A DNA stretch of 39,252 bases from an uncultured Acidimicrobiales bacterium (GCA_937969565.1 CALBVR010000185.1:1-39252), one strand, 5' to 3'; positions 28,218 through 37,591 are shown, counted from the first letter of the stretch. The notes: generated by a model not told the origin, from the sequence alone. A program made the numbers and translations.

Positions 28218-29627
28218 GTGACCACACGGACGAAACGATCGAACCATCGGATGCTGCGAGGCTTGTTTCTCGCACTCCTGCTGCTGCTGACGGCGTGCAG
28301 CGGTCTCTCGAGCGTTGAAAACGCTGCCGACACCGCCACAGACGCCGTCGAGGACGCGGGAGACGCAGCGATGGAAACGTCCGAGTCGGCCGACTTCGAC
28401 ATGGACGAAGAGGAGGCCATGGAAGAAGAAGCCATGGAGGACTCGGACGATGGCGCAAACCGTCAATCGGTGGCCGACGGACTCGGCGCCGGTGGTGCCA
28501 CCGGCGCTGACCTCACCCCCTCCGACCTCGGACGCGACATCATCTTCACCGCCGAAATCGGTGTCGAGGTGGACGACGTCGCCGCATCAGGCGCGGCGGC
28601 GACCGACATCATCGCCGACCTCGGCGGTTTCGTGTTCGGCCAGAGCACCGTCGGCGGCGCCGAACCCCGCTCCGTGATCACGTTCAAGGTGGCGCCCAAC
28701 CGGTTCAGCGAGGCGCTCGAGGCGTTGGGGACCATCGGGGAACTCCGCAACCAGAGCATCACCACCGACGACGTGACCGAACGGGTGGTCGACCTGACCA
28801 GCCGAATCGAGGTCGCCGAACTCGGCGTCGAACGACTCCGGACGGCCATGGAGAACGCCCCCGACCTCGAACAGTTCGCCGAGCTGGAAGGCCTGCTGCT
28901 GGCCCGCGAGAGCGACCTCGAGGTCATGCGCGGCCAGCTCCGCACGATCCGGGATCGGGTCGACCTTGCCACGATCACGCTCACGCTCAGCCAGGACCGC
29001 ATCGACAACAGCGTCCGCCTGGCCGTGACTGTGTACGGCGGGCATGACGACGGCGTGGGCTGCCCCGGCAACTCCGAGAACGTCAACGTGCCGGAAGGCG
29101 ACGCCGTCACCCTGTGCTTCGAGGTGACGAACACCGGCGATCAGACGCTGCGCGACCTGACGATCACCGACACCGTGCTCGAAATCGGCGGCAACGACGA
29201 CCTGCTCGCTGTGTTCGGTTCGCTCGACGAACTCGCACCCGGACAGAGCGCCATGCTGGCGCTCGAGATCGCTCCGGACCGGGCCAGCCAGCCCCGCCTC
29301 AGGGTCACCGGCATCCCAACCGATGGGGTGAGCGACGAGGCCGTCGGGCCGGCCGTCTCGACGGCAGCGGCGTTCCAGATCCGAGTCTTCGAAGCGGAAA
29401 CCGACCCCGGCTTCCGAGACGGCTTCGACGCCGCTTGGGACCTCCTGAAAGGCATCTGGGTGACCCTCACGGTGCTCGTCGGATTCCTCGTGCCACTCCT
29501 GATCTTCGTGCCGATCGCCTGGATCTTGTGGAAGGCCACGCTCCCGGCCCGCCGCCGGCTCCAAGCGAATCGGGACGAGAAGGCGGAGGAGGGCGCTGCC
29601 CCTCCTCCGCCCCCGTACGCTGAGTGA
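28218..29627 (+). CDS. DUF4349-type lipoprotein with extra Ig-like/DUF11-like domain and C-terminal TM helix
   Basis: Lipobox LLTACS; RNQSITTDDVTERVVDLTSRIEVAELGVERLRTAMENAPDLEQFAELEGLLLARESDLEVMRGQLRTIRDRVDLATITLTL; WVTLTVLVGFLVPLLIFVPIAWILWK. GTG start. Confidence 0.85.
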   Translation: MTTRTKRSNHRMLRGLFLALLLLLTACSGLSSVENAADTATDAVEDAGDAAMETSESADFDMDEEEAMEEEAMEDSDDGANRQSVADGLGAGGATGADLTPSDLGRDIIFTAEIGVEVDDVAASGAAATDIIADLGGFVFGQSTVGGAEPRSVITFKVAPNRFSEALEALGTIGELRNQSITTDDVTERVVDLTSRIEVAELGVERLRTAMENAPDLEQFAELEGLLLARESDLEVMRGQLRTIRDRVDLATITLTLSQDRIDNSVRLAVTVYGGHDDGVGCPGNSENVNVPEGDAVTLCFEVTNTGDQTLRDLTITDTVLEIGGNDDLLAVFGSLDELAPGQSAMLALEIAPDRASQPRLRVTGIPTDGVSDEAVGPAVSTAAAFQIRVFEAETDPGFRDGFDAAWDLLKGIWVTLTVLVGFLVPLLIFVPIAWILWKATLPARRRLQANRDEKAEEGAAPPPPPYAE

Positions 29628-30176
29628 GTGGCCGGCCGCATCTCCGTACCCAACACCTTCCAACCCGTCGACGACGCCGTCGACGAGGGCTGGGAGGTGC
29701 TGCGAGGGAACCGGATCGCCGACCGCCTGTTCTACTCGGCGAGTGAGTCCGCCAACTTCTCGATGGTGTGGCACGGCCTCGGCATCGTCCGGGCCGTCGC
29801 CACACGAGACGTACACTCAGCGCTCCGCACGAGCGCAGCGCTCGGGCTCGAGTCCGCCATCATCAACGGGCCCGTGAAGTCGCTGTTCGAGCGAGAGCGG
29901 CCCGAAGTGGAGTCACGACCCAGAAACCTCCGCCAGCCGAAGACCTCCAGCTTTCCGAGCGGTCACGCCTCGGCCGCGGTCGTCGCCTCGTCGTTCCTCA
30001 CCGAAGGCGCACCGGTGTGGTGGCGGCTGCCGGTTCGCGCCTTCGCCGGCGTGGTTGCCACGAGCCGCATTCACGTGCAGATCCACCACGCGACGGACGT
30101 CGCAGCGGGCGCGGCTGCAGGATGGGCCCTGACCAAGCTGCTTCGACCGGTGTTGAACCGGGTGTTGCCGAGTTAG
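29628..30176 (+). CDS. PAP2-family phosphatase
   Basis: KSLFERERPEV, PSGHASAAVVASS, SRIHVQIHHATDVAAGAAAG match the three PAP2 phosphatase motifs. GTG start immediately after the upstream stop. Confidence 0.93.
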   Translation: MAGRISVPNTFQPVDDAVDEGWEVLRGNRIADRLFYSASESANFSMVWHGLGIVRAVATRDVHSALRTSAALGLESAIINGPVKSLFERERPEVESRPRNLRQPKTSSFPSGHASAAVVASSFLTEGAPVWWRLPVRAFAGVVATSRIHVQIHHATDVAAGAAAGWALTKLLRPVLNRVLPS

Positions 30177-30364
30177 TTGACGGCGCCCATGGGCTCAGGC
30201 GTCTCGTCTGCAGCGCTTGCGGCGAGCAGGACACGGACGTCGAGCAGCATGTCGGCGACCTCGCTGGAGCTCATCAGCTCGCGCGTGTGCACAAGACCGA
30301 GACCCTGGTCGATCAGCGCAAGGGCCTCTTCCACATTCACGACGTTGACATCAGTGTCGGTCAT
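30173..30364 (-). CDS. Small hypothetical protein (63 aa)
   Basis: MTDTDVNVVNVEEALALIDQGLGLVHTRELMSSSEVADMLLDVRVLLAASAADETPEPMGAVN; fills an otherwise empty gap; GGAGTGAGG purine tract upstream of ATG. Confidence 0.6.
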   Translation of the reverse strand: MTDTDVNVVNVEEALALIDQGLGLVHTRELMSSSEVADMLLDVRVLLAASAADETPEPMGAVN

Positions 30365-30388
30365 TTGGCACCTCACTCCGTTGCTTGC

Positions 30389-30405
30389 GGTACGCACACC
30401 GTACC
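30389..30405. promoter_or_regulatory. Inverted repeat GGTACG-N5-CGTACC upstream of the small ORF and the SDR gene
   Basis: Direct reading ggtacg cacac cgtacc; 6-bp perfect arms in the divergent intergenic region. Confidence 0.5.
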
Positions 30406-30493
30406 CCCGAAACCGTCACGTCGTGTAGCGGGTTCACGTTCTTTTCACATGGCGATCTACCCTGTCCCCACCGAGTCGAGGAGGAACGCGACG

Positions 30494-31267
30494 ATGTTGG
30501 TCAAGGATGCGGTTTGTGTGGTCACCGGCGGAGCCAACGGCATCGGCCGGGCGCTGGCGGAACGATTCGTCGCCGAGGGAGCATCAGCCGTCGTCATCGC
30601 CGACATCGACGCCACGGCGCTCGACGCAACGGCCGCTGACATCGGGGCACACGCCATTGCGACCGACGTCTCGGAGGAGGCCTCGATCCGGAACCTCATC
30701 GAGGCCACCGAGCGGGACCACGGCCCAATCGATCTCTTCGTTGCGAACGCCGGAATCGGCGGACAGAGCGGCGGCGCCGAAGTTCCCGATGAGGACTGGC
30801 AGCAGATCTGGGACATCAACGTGATGCATCACATCTGGGCGGCTCGGCATCTGATCCCCCGATGGACTGAACGAGGCTCGGGATACCTCGTCACGACAGC
30901 GTCCGCGGCCGGGCTGCTCTCCAACCTCGGCACGGCGCCGTACACCGTGACCAAGCACGCCGCCGTGGGGTTCGCCGAATGGCTCTCGATCACCCACCAC
31001 GACGCCGGCATTCGTATCTCGACGTTGTGTCCGCAGGCCGTTCGTACGGCGATGACCGCCAGCGACGATCCTGCGGTCGCGAACGTCGTCGCCCACGGAA
31101 TGATCGAACCGAGCGCCGTGGCCGACACGGTCATCGATGCGCTCGCGGAAGAACGGTTCCTGATCCTCCCCCACCCCGAAGTCGCCGACTACGTCGCCCA
31201 CAAGAGCACGAACATCGAGTCGTGGCTCGGGTCGATGCGAAAGCTGCAGCGACGCTTCTTCGGCTGA
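30494..31267 (+). CDS. Short-chain dehydrogenase/reductase
   Basis: VVTGGANGIGRALAERFVAEGA (TGxxxGIG), NAGIGG, YTVTKHAAVGF (YxxxK). GAGGAGG RBS upstream of ATG 30494. Confidence 0.95.
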   Translation: MLVKDAVCVVTGGANGIGRALAERFVAEGASAVVIADIDATALDATAADIGAHAIATDVSEEASIRNLIEATERDHGPIDLFVANAGIGGQSGGAEVPDEDWQQIWDINVMHHIWAARHLIPRWTERGSGYLVTTASAAGLLSNLGTAPYTVTKHAAVGFAEWLSITHHDAGIRISTLCPQAVRTAMTASDDPAVANVVAHGMIEPSAVADTVIDALAEERFLILPHPEVADYVAHKSTNIESWLGSMRKLQRRFFG

Positions 31268-31268
31268 C

Positions 31269-33929
31269 TCAGGCGGCCTGAGCCGGGGCCTGCAGTTCGG
31301 CGCAGTACGCCTCGAGTGCGGCGACGGTGGCGGGATGGATCTCGGCGACCTGCTCCACCTCGGCCGCGACCGAATCGAGATCGTTGTCGCGGGCTGCGGC
31401 CTCGATGCGTCGACTCAGTTCGGACATCTGCAACGCGCCCATCTGCGCGGCCGATGACTTGAGCGTGTGCGCCTCGACCTTCACCGTTTCGACGTCCTGG
31501 CTGGCCCAACCAGCGGCCAGCGATGCCAAGCGGTCGATGGCGTCGTCGAGGAACGTCGTGATGAGATCCACGAGCAGTTCGGTGTCGCCTCCGATCGCCT
31601 CGAAGAATTCCTCCAGAGGCGCGGGCGAGAAGATCGGTTCTTCCGTGGTCATGAGTGTCTCCACTTCTCTGAGAACAGGTTGGGTTGGGGTTTCAGCAGC
31701 CAACTGCAGCGCCTCGGCGAGGCGCCGCGGCTGGACCGGCTTCGACACGTAGTCATCCATGCCGGCGTCGAGGAACCGTTCGCGGTCCCCCTGCAATGCG
31801 TTGGCGGTCATTGCGATGATTCGAGGCTGGTCGGCCGGATCGAAATCGGCGCGGATCCGTCCGGTCGCTTCGACACCGTCCATCTCCGGCATCTGGATGT
31901 CCATCAGCACGACGTCGTAGCTGCGCTGGCGCAACATCGACAGGACTTCGAGCCCGTTGCCGGCGACATCAGCGTGGTAGCCGAGCCGCTTCAAAAGCCC
32001 GAGGGCCACCTTCTGGTTGACCTGGTTGTCCTCCGCCAAGAGAATCCGCAGCGATCCCGGCGGTGGGGTCGACGTCTCCTCGTCAACCGGCCGGTTCAAG
32101 TCCCGCTTGGCGGCAATCTCCATCATCGTGTCGAACAGCACGGAAGGTGCGCACGGCGTGGACATGTGGGCGCGAACCGACACGTCGCAGATCGGGCGAG
32201 CGGTGCGACCCATCGGGGCGAGGAGCACGAGGTCAAAATCGGGAGTGGCAAGCGGAGCGATCGGCTGGCCTGACGCCGCGGCCGCTGTCGCTTCGGCGAG
32301 CACCACGTCGTATCGACCGGACTGCGCCTCGGCGACCAGTGCGTCGAGGTCGTCGACCACGTCGACCTGTGGCCCCCACGTGTCGAGCTGGGCAACGAGC
32401 GGCTCTCGTACCGCAGTTCGCGGTTCGTACACGAGCGCCCGCAACCTGGAAAGGGTTGCATGCGACTGGTCGAAGAACTGGTCCGGCGTGGCTTCCTCCG
32501 AGTGGAGCGCCGCGACCGAGAAGCTGAAGGTCGACCCCGTGCCCACTTCGCTCTCGGCCCACGCGGATCCGCCAAGCATCTCGGCGAGACGACGGCTGAT
32601 GGCCAGACCAAGACCGGTTCCGCCGAACTTCCGTGCATGCGAACCGTCGACCTGGGTGAATGGTTGGAAGAGTGTGCTGAGCTTCTCGGCTGGCACACCC
32701 ATGCCAGTGTCCGTGACGGAGAATCGGAGGCCGACGGTCTCGTCCGTGTCGTGGATCGGCTCGTGATCCACACGCACGACGATTCCGCCGGTCTCCGTGA
32801 ACTTCACAGCGTTGGACAGAAAGTTGTTCAGAATCTGTCGGATGCGGGAGCCATCGGTCTGAACCCGATGTGGGAGATCCGGGTCCACGTCAATCGACAG
32901 CGTGAGGCCCTTGGCCATTGCCGCCGGCGCCACGATGTCGATCGTTTCCTCGACATGCTGACGGATGTTGACGTCATACAGTTCGACATCGAGCTTGCGG
33001 GCTTCGATCTTCGAGAAGTCGAGAATGTCATTGATGATGTTGAGCAACGAGTCGCCGCTCAGGCGGATCGTGTCGATGTACTCTCGCTGCTCGATGGTGA
33101 GATCCGTCTCCTGGAGGAGACTCGTCATCCCGATCACGCCATTCATCGGCGTTCTGAGCTCGTGACTCATGTTGGCGACAAATTCGCTCTTGGCCGCGTT
33201 CGCCTCGTTGGCCTTCGCATTGGCGACGAGCAGATCCATCTCCCGCTGACCCAACGCCTCCAGGGTGTCGTCCACACGCTGGATCGCCGGGCCGAACACG
33301 AAGCGGCGAATGAACAGGAGCGCCAGGATCAGGACGATGACGCTCCACGTCGTCACCCCGCGTAGTGACGCAGACTCGCTCATCACCAGCCGTTGGTGCT
33401 GCACCAGAATGTTGTCGAGCTCGGTCGAGTACTCGTTGAGCAGCATGCCCGTTCGCTCGGCGAGCGCGATACGCCCGGACAGCCCCGAAAGATCGATTGG
33501 GGCGGAGGACTGCGCAACGAGCTCATCCAGCATCGGCGAGATCGTGTCGTGCAGCGAGACGATCGCCTCCCGCTCGAACTCCGTGAGCACGTCATAGTTG
33601 CGGAGGAACTCGTGCTGTGTTCTCCACTCCCCCGACCGATTCCGGAGATCGTTCACCACGAACGGATCCACGCTTGCGCTGAAGTCGTCGGACACCTGCT
33701 CCGTCAGACCGATCAGCCGCTGGGTTCGCTGTGTCTGCGTCACTGCGGTCTGCACCGTCTCGGAGCGGGTTTCCTGGGCGCTCAAGGTCTGGCTGAACGA
33801 GATCACACCGCCGAGGACCACGACGGCGATCAGCGTGAGTGCCAGCGTCATACGCCGGTCGAGGCGCGACAGAAGCGATGTCGTCTCCTCGCTCACCGTC
33901 GGCTGCGAGCCGGTGTCCGCCGCGCTCAT
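31269..33929 (-). CDS. Membrane hybrid histidine kinase: TM-sensor-TM, HisKA, HATPase, degenerate REC, REC, HPt
   Basis: [26 protein letters not shown] (H-box), [13 protein letters not shown] (N-box), [12 protein letters not shown], receiver [30 protein letters not shown]...[13 protein letters not shown], HPt [13 protein letters not shown]. Alternative ATG 33980; 1517 aa ORF-track version is over-extended. Confidence 0.93.
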   Translation of the reverse strand: MSAADTGSQPTVSEETTSLLSRLDRRMTLALTLIAVVVLGGVISFSQTLSAQETRSETVQTAVTQTQRTQRLIGLTEQVSDDFSASVDPFVVNDLRNRSGEWRTQHEFLRNYDVLTEFEREAIVSLHDTISPMLDELVAQSSAPIDLSGLSGRIALAERTGMLLNEYSTELDNILVQHQRLVMSESASLRGVTTWSVIVLILALLFIRRFVFGPAIQRVDDTLEALGQREMDLLVANAKANEANAAKSEFVANMSHELRTPMNGVIGMTSLLQETDLTIEQREYIDTIRLSGDSLLNIINDILDFSKIEARKLDVELYDVNIRQHVEETIDIVAPAAMAKGLTLSIDVDPDLPHRVQTDGSRIRQILNNFLSNAVKFTETGGIVVRVDHEPIHDTDETVGLRFSVTDTGMGVPAEKLSTLFQPFTQVDGSHARKFGGTGLGLAISRRLAEMLGGSAWAESEVGTGSTFSFSVAALHSEEATPDQFFDQSHATLSRLRALVYEPRTAVREPLVAQLDTWGPQVDVVDDLDALVAEAQSGRYDVVLAEATAAAASGQPIAPLATPDFDLVLLAPMGRTARPICDVSVRAHMSTPCAPSVLFDTMMEIAAKRDLNRPVDEETSTPPPGSLRILLAEDNQVNQKVALGLLKRLGYHADVAGNGLEVLSMLRQRSYDVVLMDIQMPEMDGVEATGRIRADFDPADQPRIIAMTANALQGDRERFLDAGMDDYVSKPVQPRRLAEALQLAAETPTQPVLREVETLMTTEEPIFSPAPLEEFFEAIGGDTELLVDLITTFLDDAIDRLASLAAGWASQDVETVKVEAHTLKSSAAQMGALQMSELSRRIEAAARDNDLDSVAAEVEQVAEIHPATVAALEAYCAELQAPAQAA

Positions 33930-34031
33930 CTCGAAGTTGTCGGATCTTGCGTAGGACCGCTTGAGGTACCGATTGCGCATCCCAATTCGGACCGGTACCT
34001 TCGCCGCTGCGTGGTGAACGAGGGGGAAACG

Positions 34032-36218
34032 ATGGAAGACGACGGGTCCGACAGCCTGCTGCAGTCGCTCAGAGCTCAGCCCGAAACACGCACCTTGGCC
34101 GACGGTGAGGTGCTCGTCGAGCAGAACACCAGCGGATCCGACGTGTTCGTCGTCGTCCACGGCCTGCTGGTGGCGACCATCGATTCTGGCGACGACATCG
34201 GCCCCACCCGGGTGGCGACGTTCGAACAGGGCGACCTTCTGGGCGAACTGACGGCACTCACCGGTGGCCTCCGAAGCGCAACGATCCGGGCCAACGGTGG
34301 CGCAGTTGTTGCCGTCATCCCCCGCACCGACTTCGTGGCATGGCTGGCGACGGAACCCGAACGAAGTGAACGAATCGCGGCTTCGGCACGGGATCGCATC
34401 GACCGCAATCGGGCATCGGCGCTCCTGGCCCGGGTTCTGGGAACGGACGATCCCAGCGTGCTCGAACAAGCCATTCACGAGGTCGAGTGGACGACGATCG
34501 AAGCCGGCGAGGAGCTGTGCCGGCAGGGGGAACCTGCGGACGCTGCCCACCTCATTCTCAGCGGACGGGTCGCAGTGACCGCGGAGGAACCGACGGGTCC
34601 CCGGTTGGTCGCCGAGCTCGGCCGAAACCAGATCGTCGGCGAACTCGGTGTGCTCGACCGGCTGCCCCGCACCGCAACCGTGACGGCTCTTCGCAGAACC
34701 CGCCTCGGCAGCCTTCGCGCCGAAGCGATCGACCAGCTCAACTCCGCTCGCCCCGAGATCGGTCTGCATCTCTTCCGTCAGGCGCTCGCCCGTGCGGTCA
34801 ACAAGCACGACCGAAGCGACGTTGCTCACACCGTCTGCATCATCCCCAGTGCAACCAATCACAACGCGCTGGTGGACACCTGCACCGACGAGCTCGCCCG
34901 CCACGGCACCGTCACCGTCGTGTCCGCAGCAACCATCGCCGAGCGGTTCGGGGATGACACCGTCCGGGCGCCGGTCGGATCGGTCCGGGCGAGCCGTCTC
35001 CTCGGGCACGTGCACGACCTTGAGAACGCCTACGACTATGTGCTCCTGGTGGGAGACGCAACGGCGACCCCGTGGACCATCCACGCGGCCGAGACCGCCG
35101 ACCGCGTGCTTGCGCTCGTGCCGGCACAACCTGACGCCGAAGACGACGCCCGGCTCAAGGATCTCCGGGGTGCGTTCGAGTCGATCGGACTTCGTCCCTG
35201 GCTCGGGGTCCTGCACGCCGACCACACCGACCACCCCACCGGCGCACCCGGTTCCATCGGTGCCATCGATCGGCTGCTCCATGTTCGTCAGAGCAACACG
35301 TCGGATCATCGGCGACTCATCCGCCTCCTCAGCGGCAACGGCGTTGCCCTGGTGCTGGGAGGCGGCGGTGCCCGCGGCTTTGGCCACATCGGCGCATACC
35401 GAGCCCTGCTCGAACGCAACGTCGAACCCGACATCGTCTACGGCTCCTCGATCGGAGCGGTCATCGCCGCAACGATCGCCCTCGATTTCGGGGTGGACGA
35501 GATCATCTCGGCGTGCGAAGACGCATTCGCCGGACTCCTCGACTGGACACTGCCGCTGGTTGCGTTCCTGAAGGGCCGGCGGATCACCGAGTCGATCCGC
35601 GGCGCCTTCGGTCAGCACACGTGCGAGCACCTCTGGCGCCCCTTCGTGTGCACCAGCACCAATCTGACCCAGTCCCGGCTCGATGTCGTCGACAGCGGCC
35701 CCCTCGACATCGCCGTTCGCACCAGCGTGTCGATCCCCGGAATCCTCCCGCCGATGTCGAAGGACGGCGACGTGCTGGTGGATGGCGGCGTCCTCAACAA
35801 CCTTCCCGCCGACCTCGCCCACGCCGATCCGGTGATCCGCACCATCTGGGCGATCGACGTGTCACCGCCGTTCGGCCCGCGGGCCAAGGGCCCCATCGAG
35901 CCGGCCGTGTCCGGATTCCGACTGTTGGCCCGTCGTCTGGCGCGCAAACGCGACGCCTACCCGGCGGCCGCCGGCGTGGTCATGCAGACGATGGTTGCCG
36001 CCGCAAGCCGGGACCGTTGGGAAATGGCCGTCGACGGCACCATCGACTACTACCTGCCATTGGAGATCAGGGACAGCGGACTGTTGGACTTCGAGAACAT
36101 CCGGCCCACGGTCGAAGCGGGCTACCGCTCAGCCGTGGACCGGATTCCCGAATTGTTGGCTCAGAGCACCGGCACACCGGCCATGGCCGCCGAGATCGCG
36201 TCGTCGGACAGGTCGTAG
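34032..36218 (+). CDS. Patatin-like phospholipase/NTE-like esterase with two N-terminal cyclic-nucleotide-binding domains
   Basis: Two cNMP-binding-like domains ([43 protein letters not shown]); patatin oxyanion [15 protein letters not shown], nucleophile elbow GSSIGA, catalytic [19 protein letters not shown]. Confidence 0.93.
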   Translation: MEDDGSDSLLQSLRAQPETRTLADGEVLVEQNTSGSDVFVVVHGLLVATIDSGDDIGPTRVATFEQGDLLGELTALTGGLRSATIRANGGAVVAVIPRTDFVAWLATEPERSERIAASARDRIDRNRASALLARVLGTDDPSVLEQAIHEVEWTTIEAGEELCRQGEPADAAHLILSGRVAVTAEEPTGPRLVAELGRNQIVGELGVLDRLPRTATVTALRRTRLGSLRAEAIDQLNSARPEIGLHLFRQALARAVNKHDRSDVAHTVCIIPSATNHNALVDTCTDELARHGTVTVVSAATIAERFGDDTVRAPVGSVRASRLLGHVHDLENAYDYVLLVGDATATPWTIHAAETADRVLALVPAQPDAEDDARLKDLRGAFESIGLRPWLGVLHADHTDHPTGAPGSIGAIDRLLHVRQSNTSDHRRLIRLLSGNGVALVLGGGGARGFGHIGAYRALLERNVEPDIVYGSSIGAVIAATIALDFGVDEIISACEDAFAGLLDWTLPLVAFLKGRRITESIRGAFGQHTCEHLWRPFVCTSTNLTQSRLDVVDSGPLDIAVRTSVSIPGILPPMSKDGDVLVDGGVLNNLPADLAHADPVIRTIWAIDVSPPFGPRAKGPIEPAVSGFRLLARRLARKRDAYPAAAGVVMQTMVAAASRDRWEMAVDGTIDYYLPLEIRDSGLLDFENIRPTVEAGYRSAVDRIPELLAQSTGTPAMAAEIASSDRS

Positions 36219-37516
36219 TCGACCATCTCACCTGCGAGGAACGACTCGTACGACGCAAGGTCGAGATGGCCGTGGCCGCAGAGTGCCGTGAGGATCACCT
36301 TCTCCTCGCCGGACTCCTTGCACTTGTTCGCCTCGCGGATCGCCGCAGCGATGGCATGTGTTGGCTCGGGAGCCGGCACGATGCCCTCCGTGCGTGCGAA
36401 CTGCAGCGCGCCCGTGAAGCACTCCACCTGTGGAATCGACTCGGCCTCGACAAGACCCTGCTCGTAGATGTGGCTGACGAGCGGGCTCATGCCGTGGTAG
36501 CGGAGGCCACCGGCGTGGATGGGGTCCGGCACGAAGCTGTGCCCGAGCGTGTGCATCTTCATCAGCGGCGTCATGCCGGCCGAATCGCCGAAGTCGTAGC
36601 GATACTCACCCTTGGTGAGACTCGGGCACGCGGCCGGCTCGACGCAACGGATCGTCGGATTCATGTTGCCCTTGAGCTTCTCCCGCAGGAACGGAAACGA
36701 CAGACCGCCGAAGTTCGAGCCACCGCCGGTGCAGCCCACGAGCACGTCGGGGGTCTCCCCGGCCATCTGCATCTGGAGCAGCGCCTCCTCGCCGATGATG
36801 GTCTGGTGCATGAGCACGTGGTTCAGCACGCTGCCGAGCGCGTAGCGGACGTCGTCATGGGGAGCCGCCTCGCCGACTGCTTCGGAGATGGCAATGCCGA
36901 GACTGCCGGTGTGGTCCGGATCCTCGGCGAGGAGTGAGCGGCCGTACTCGGTGACGTCGGACGGGCTCGGATGCACCGTGGCGCCCCACACTTCCATCAT
37001 CGTCTTGCGGTATGGCTTCAGCTTGTAGCTCGCGGCGACCTGCCAAACCTCGCACTCGAGACCGAATTGGGCGCAGGCAAAGGCCAGCGAGGAACCCCAC
37101 TGGCCGGCACCGGTCTCGGTCGTCAGTTTCCGGACCCCCGCCTTGGCGTTGTAGTACGCCTGCGGAACCGACGTGTTCGGCTTGTGCGAGCCAGCCGGGC
37201 TCACACCCTCGTACTTGTAGAAGATCTTCGCGGGCGTATCGAGCAGCTTCTCCAGACGGTGCGCCCGGAACAGCGGGGTCGGCCGCCAGATGCGATAGAT
37301 GTCCAACACCTCGCCCGGAATGTCCACATAGGAGTCCTGCGTGACCTCCTGCATGATCAGGTCCATCGGGAACAGCGGAGCGAAGTCGTCCGGTCCGGCG
37401 GGCTCGAGCGTGCCCGGATGAAGCGCAGGCGGGGGCGGCTCCGGAAGATCCGGAACGATGTTGTACCACTGCGTCGGCATGTCCGATTCGTCGAGCAGAT
37501 ACTTGTGCTTTTCCAT
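36161..37516 (-). CDS. TrpB2-type PLP-dependent tryptophan synthase beta-like protein
   Basis: TPAKIFYKYEGVSPAGSHKPNTSVPQAYYNAKAGVRKLTTETGAGQWGSSLAFAC; VGCTGGGSNFGG: TrpB2 class. Confidence 0.95.
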   Translation of the reverse strand: MEKHKYLLDESDMPTQWYNIVPDLPEPPPPALHPGTLEPAGPDDFAPLFPMDLIMQEVTQDSYVDIPGEVLDIYRIWRPTPLFRAHRLEKLLDTPAKIFYKYEGVSPAGSHKPNTSVPQAYYNAKAGVRKLTTETGAGQWGSSLAFACAQFGLECEVWQVAASYKLKPYRKTMMEVWGATVHPSPSDVTEYGRSLLAEDPDHTGSLGIAISEAVGEAAPHDDVRYALGSVLNHVLMHQTIIGEEALLQMQMAGETPDVLVGCTGGGSNFGGLSFPFLREKLKGNMNPTIRCVEPAACPSLTKGEYRYDFGDSAGMTPLMKMHTLGHSFVPDPIHAGGLRYHGMSPLVSHIYEQGLVEAESIPQVECFTGALQFARTEGIVPAPEPTHAIAAAIREANKCKESGEEKVILTALCGHGHLDLASYESFLAGEMVDYDLSDDAISAAMAGVPVL

Positions 37517-37560
37517 TGAGCCCCCTGGGTTGCGTTGTCGTTCTCAGTGTCGCTCGCAAA

Positions 37561-37591
37561 TGGACTGGAGGTCCAGTGGACCGGCCGTCCA
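37561..37591. promoter_or_regulatory. Two tandem TGGAC-N5-GTCCA palindromes separated by 1 bp
   Basis: tggac tggag gtcca g tggac cggcc gtcca read directly; 45-75 bp upstream of trpB2 start. Confidence 0.75.

Noticed and set aside
28587-29816. 409-aa minus-strand ORF
   Set aside because: Antisense to the DUF4349 and PAP2 genes.
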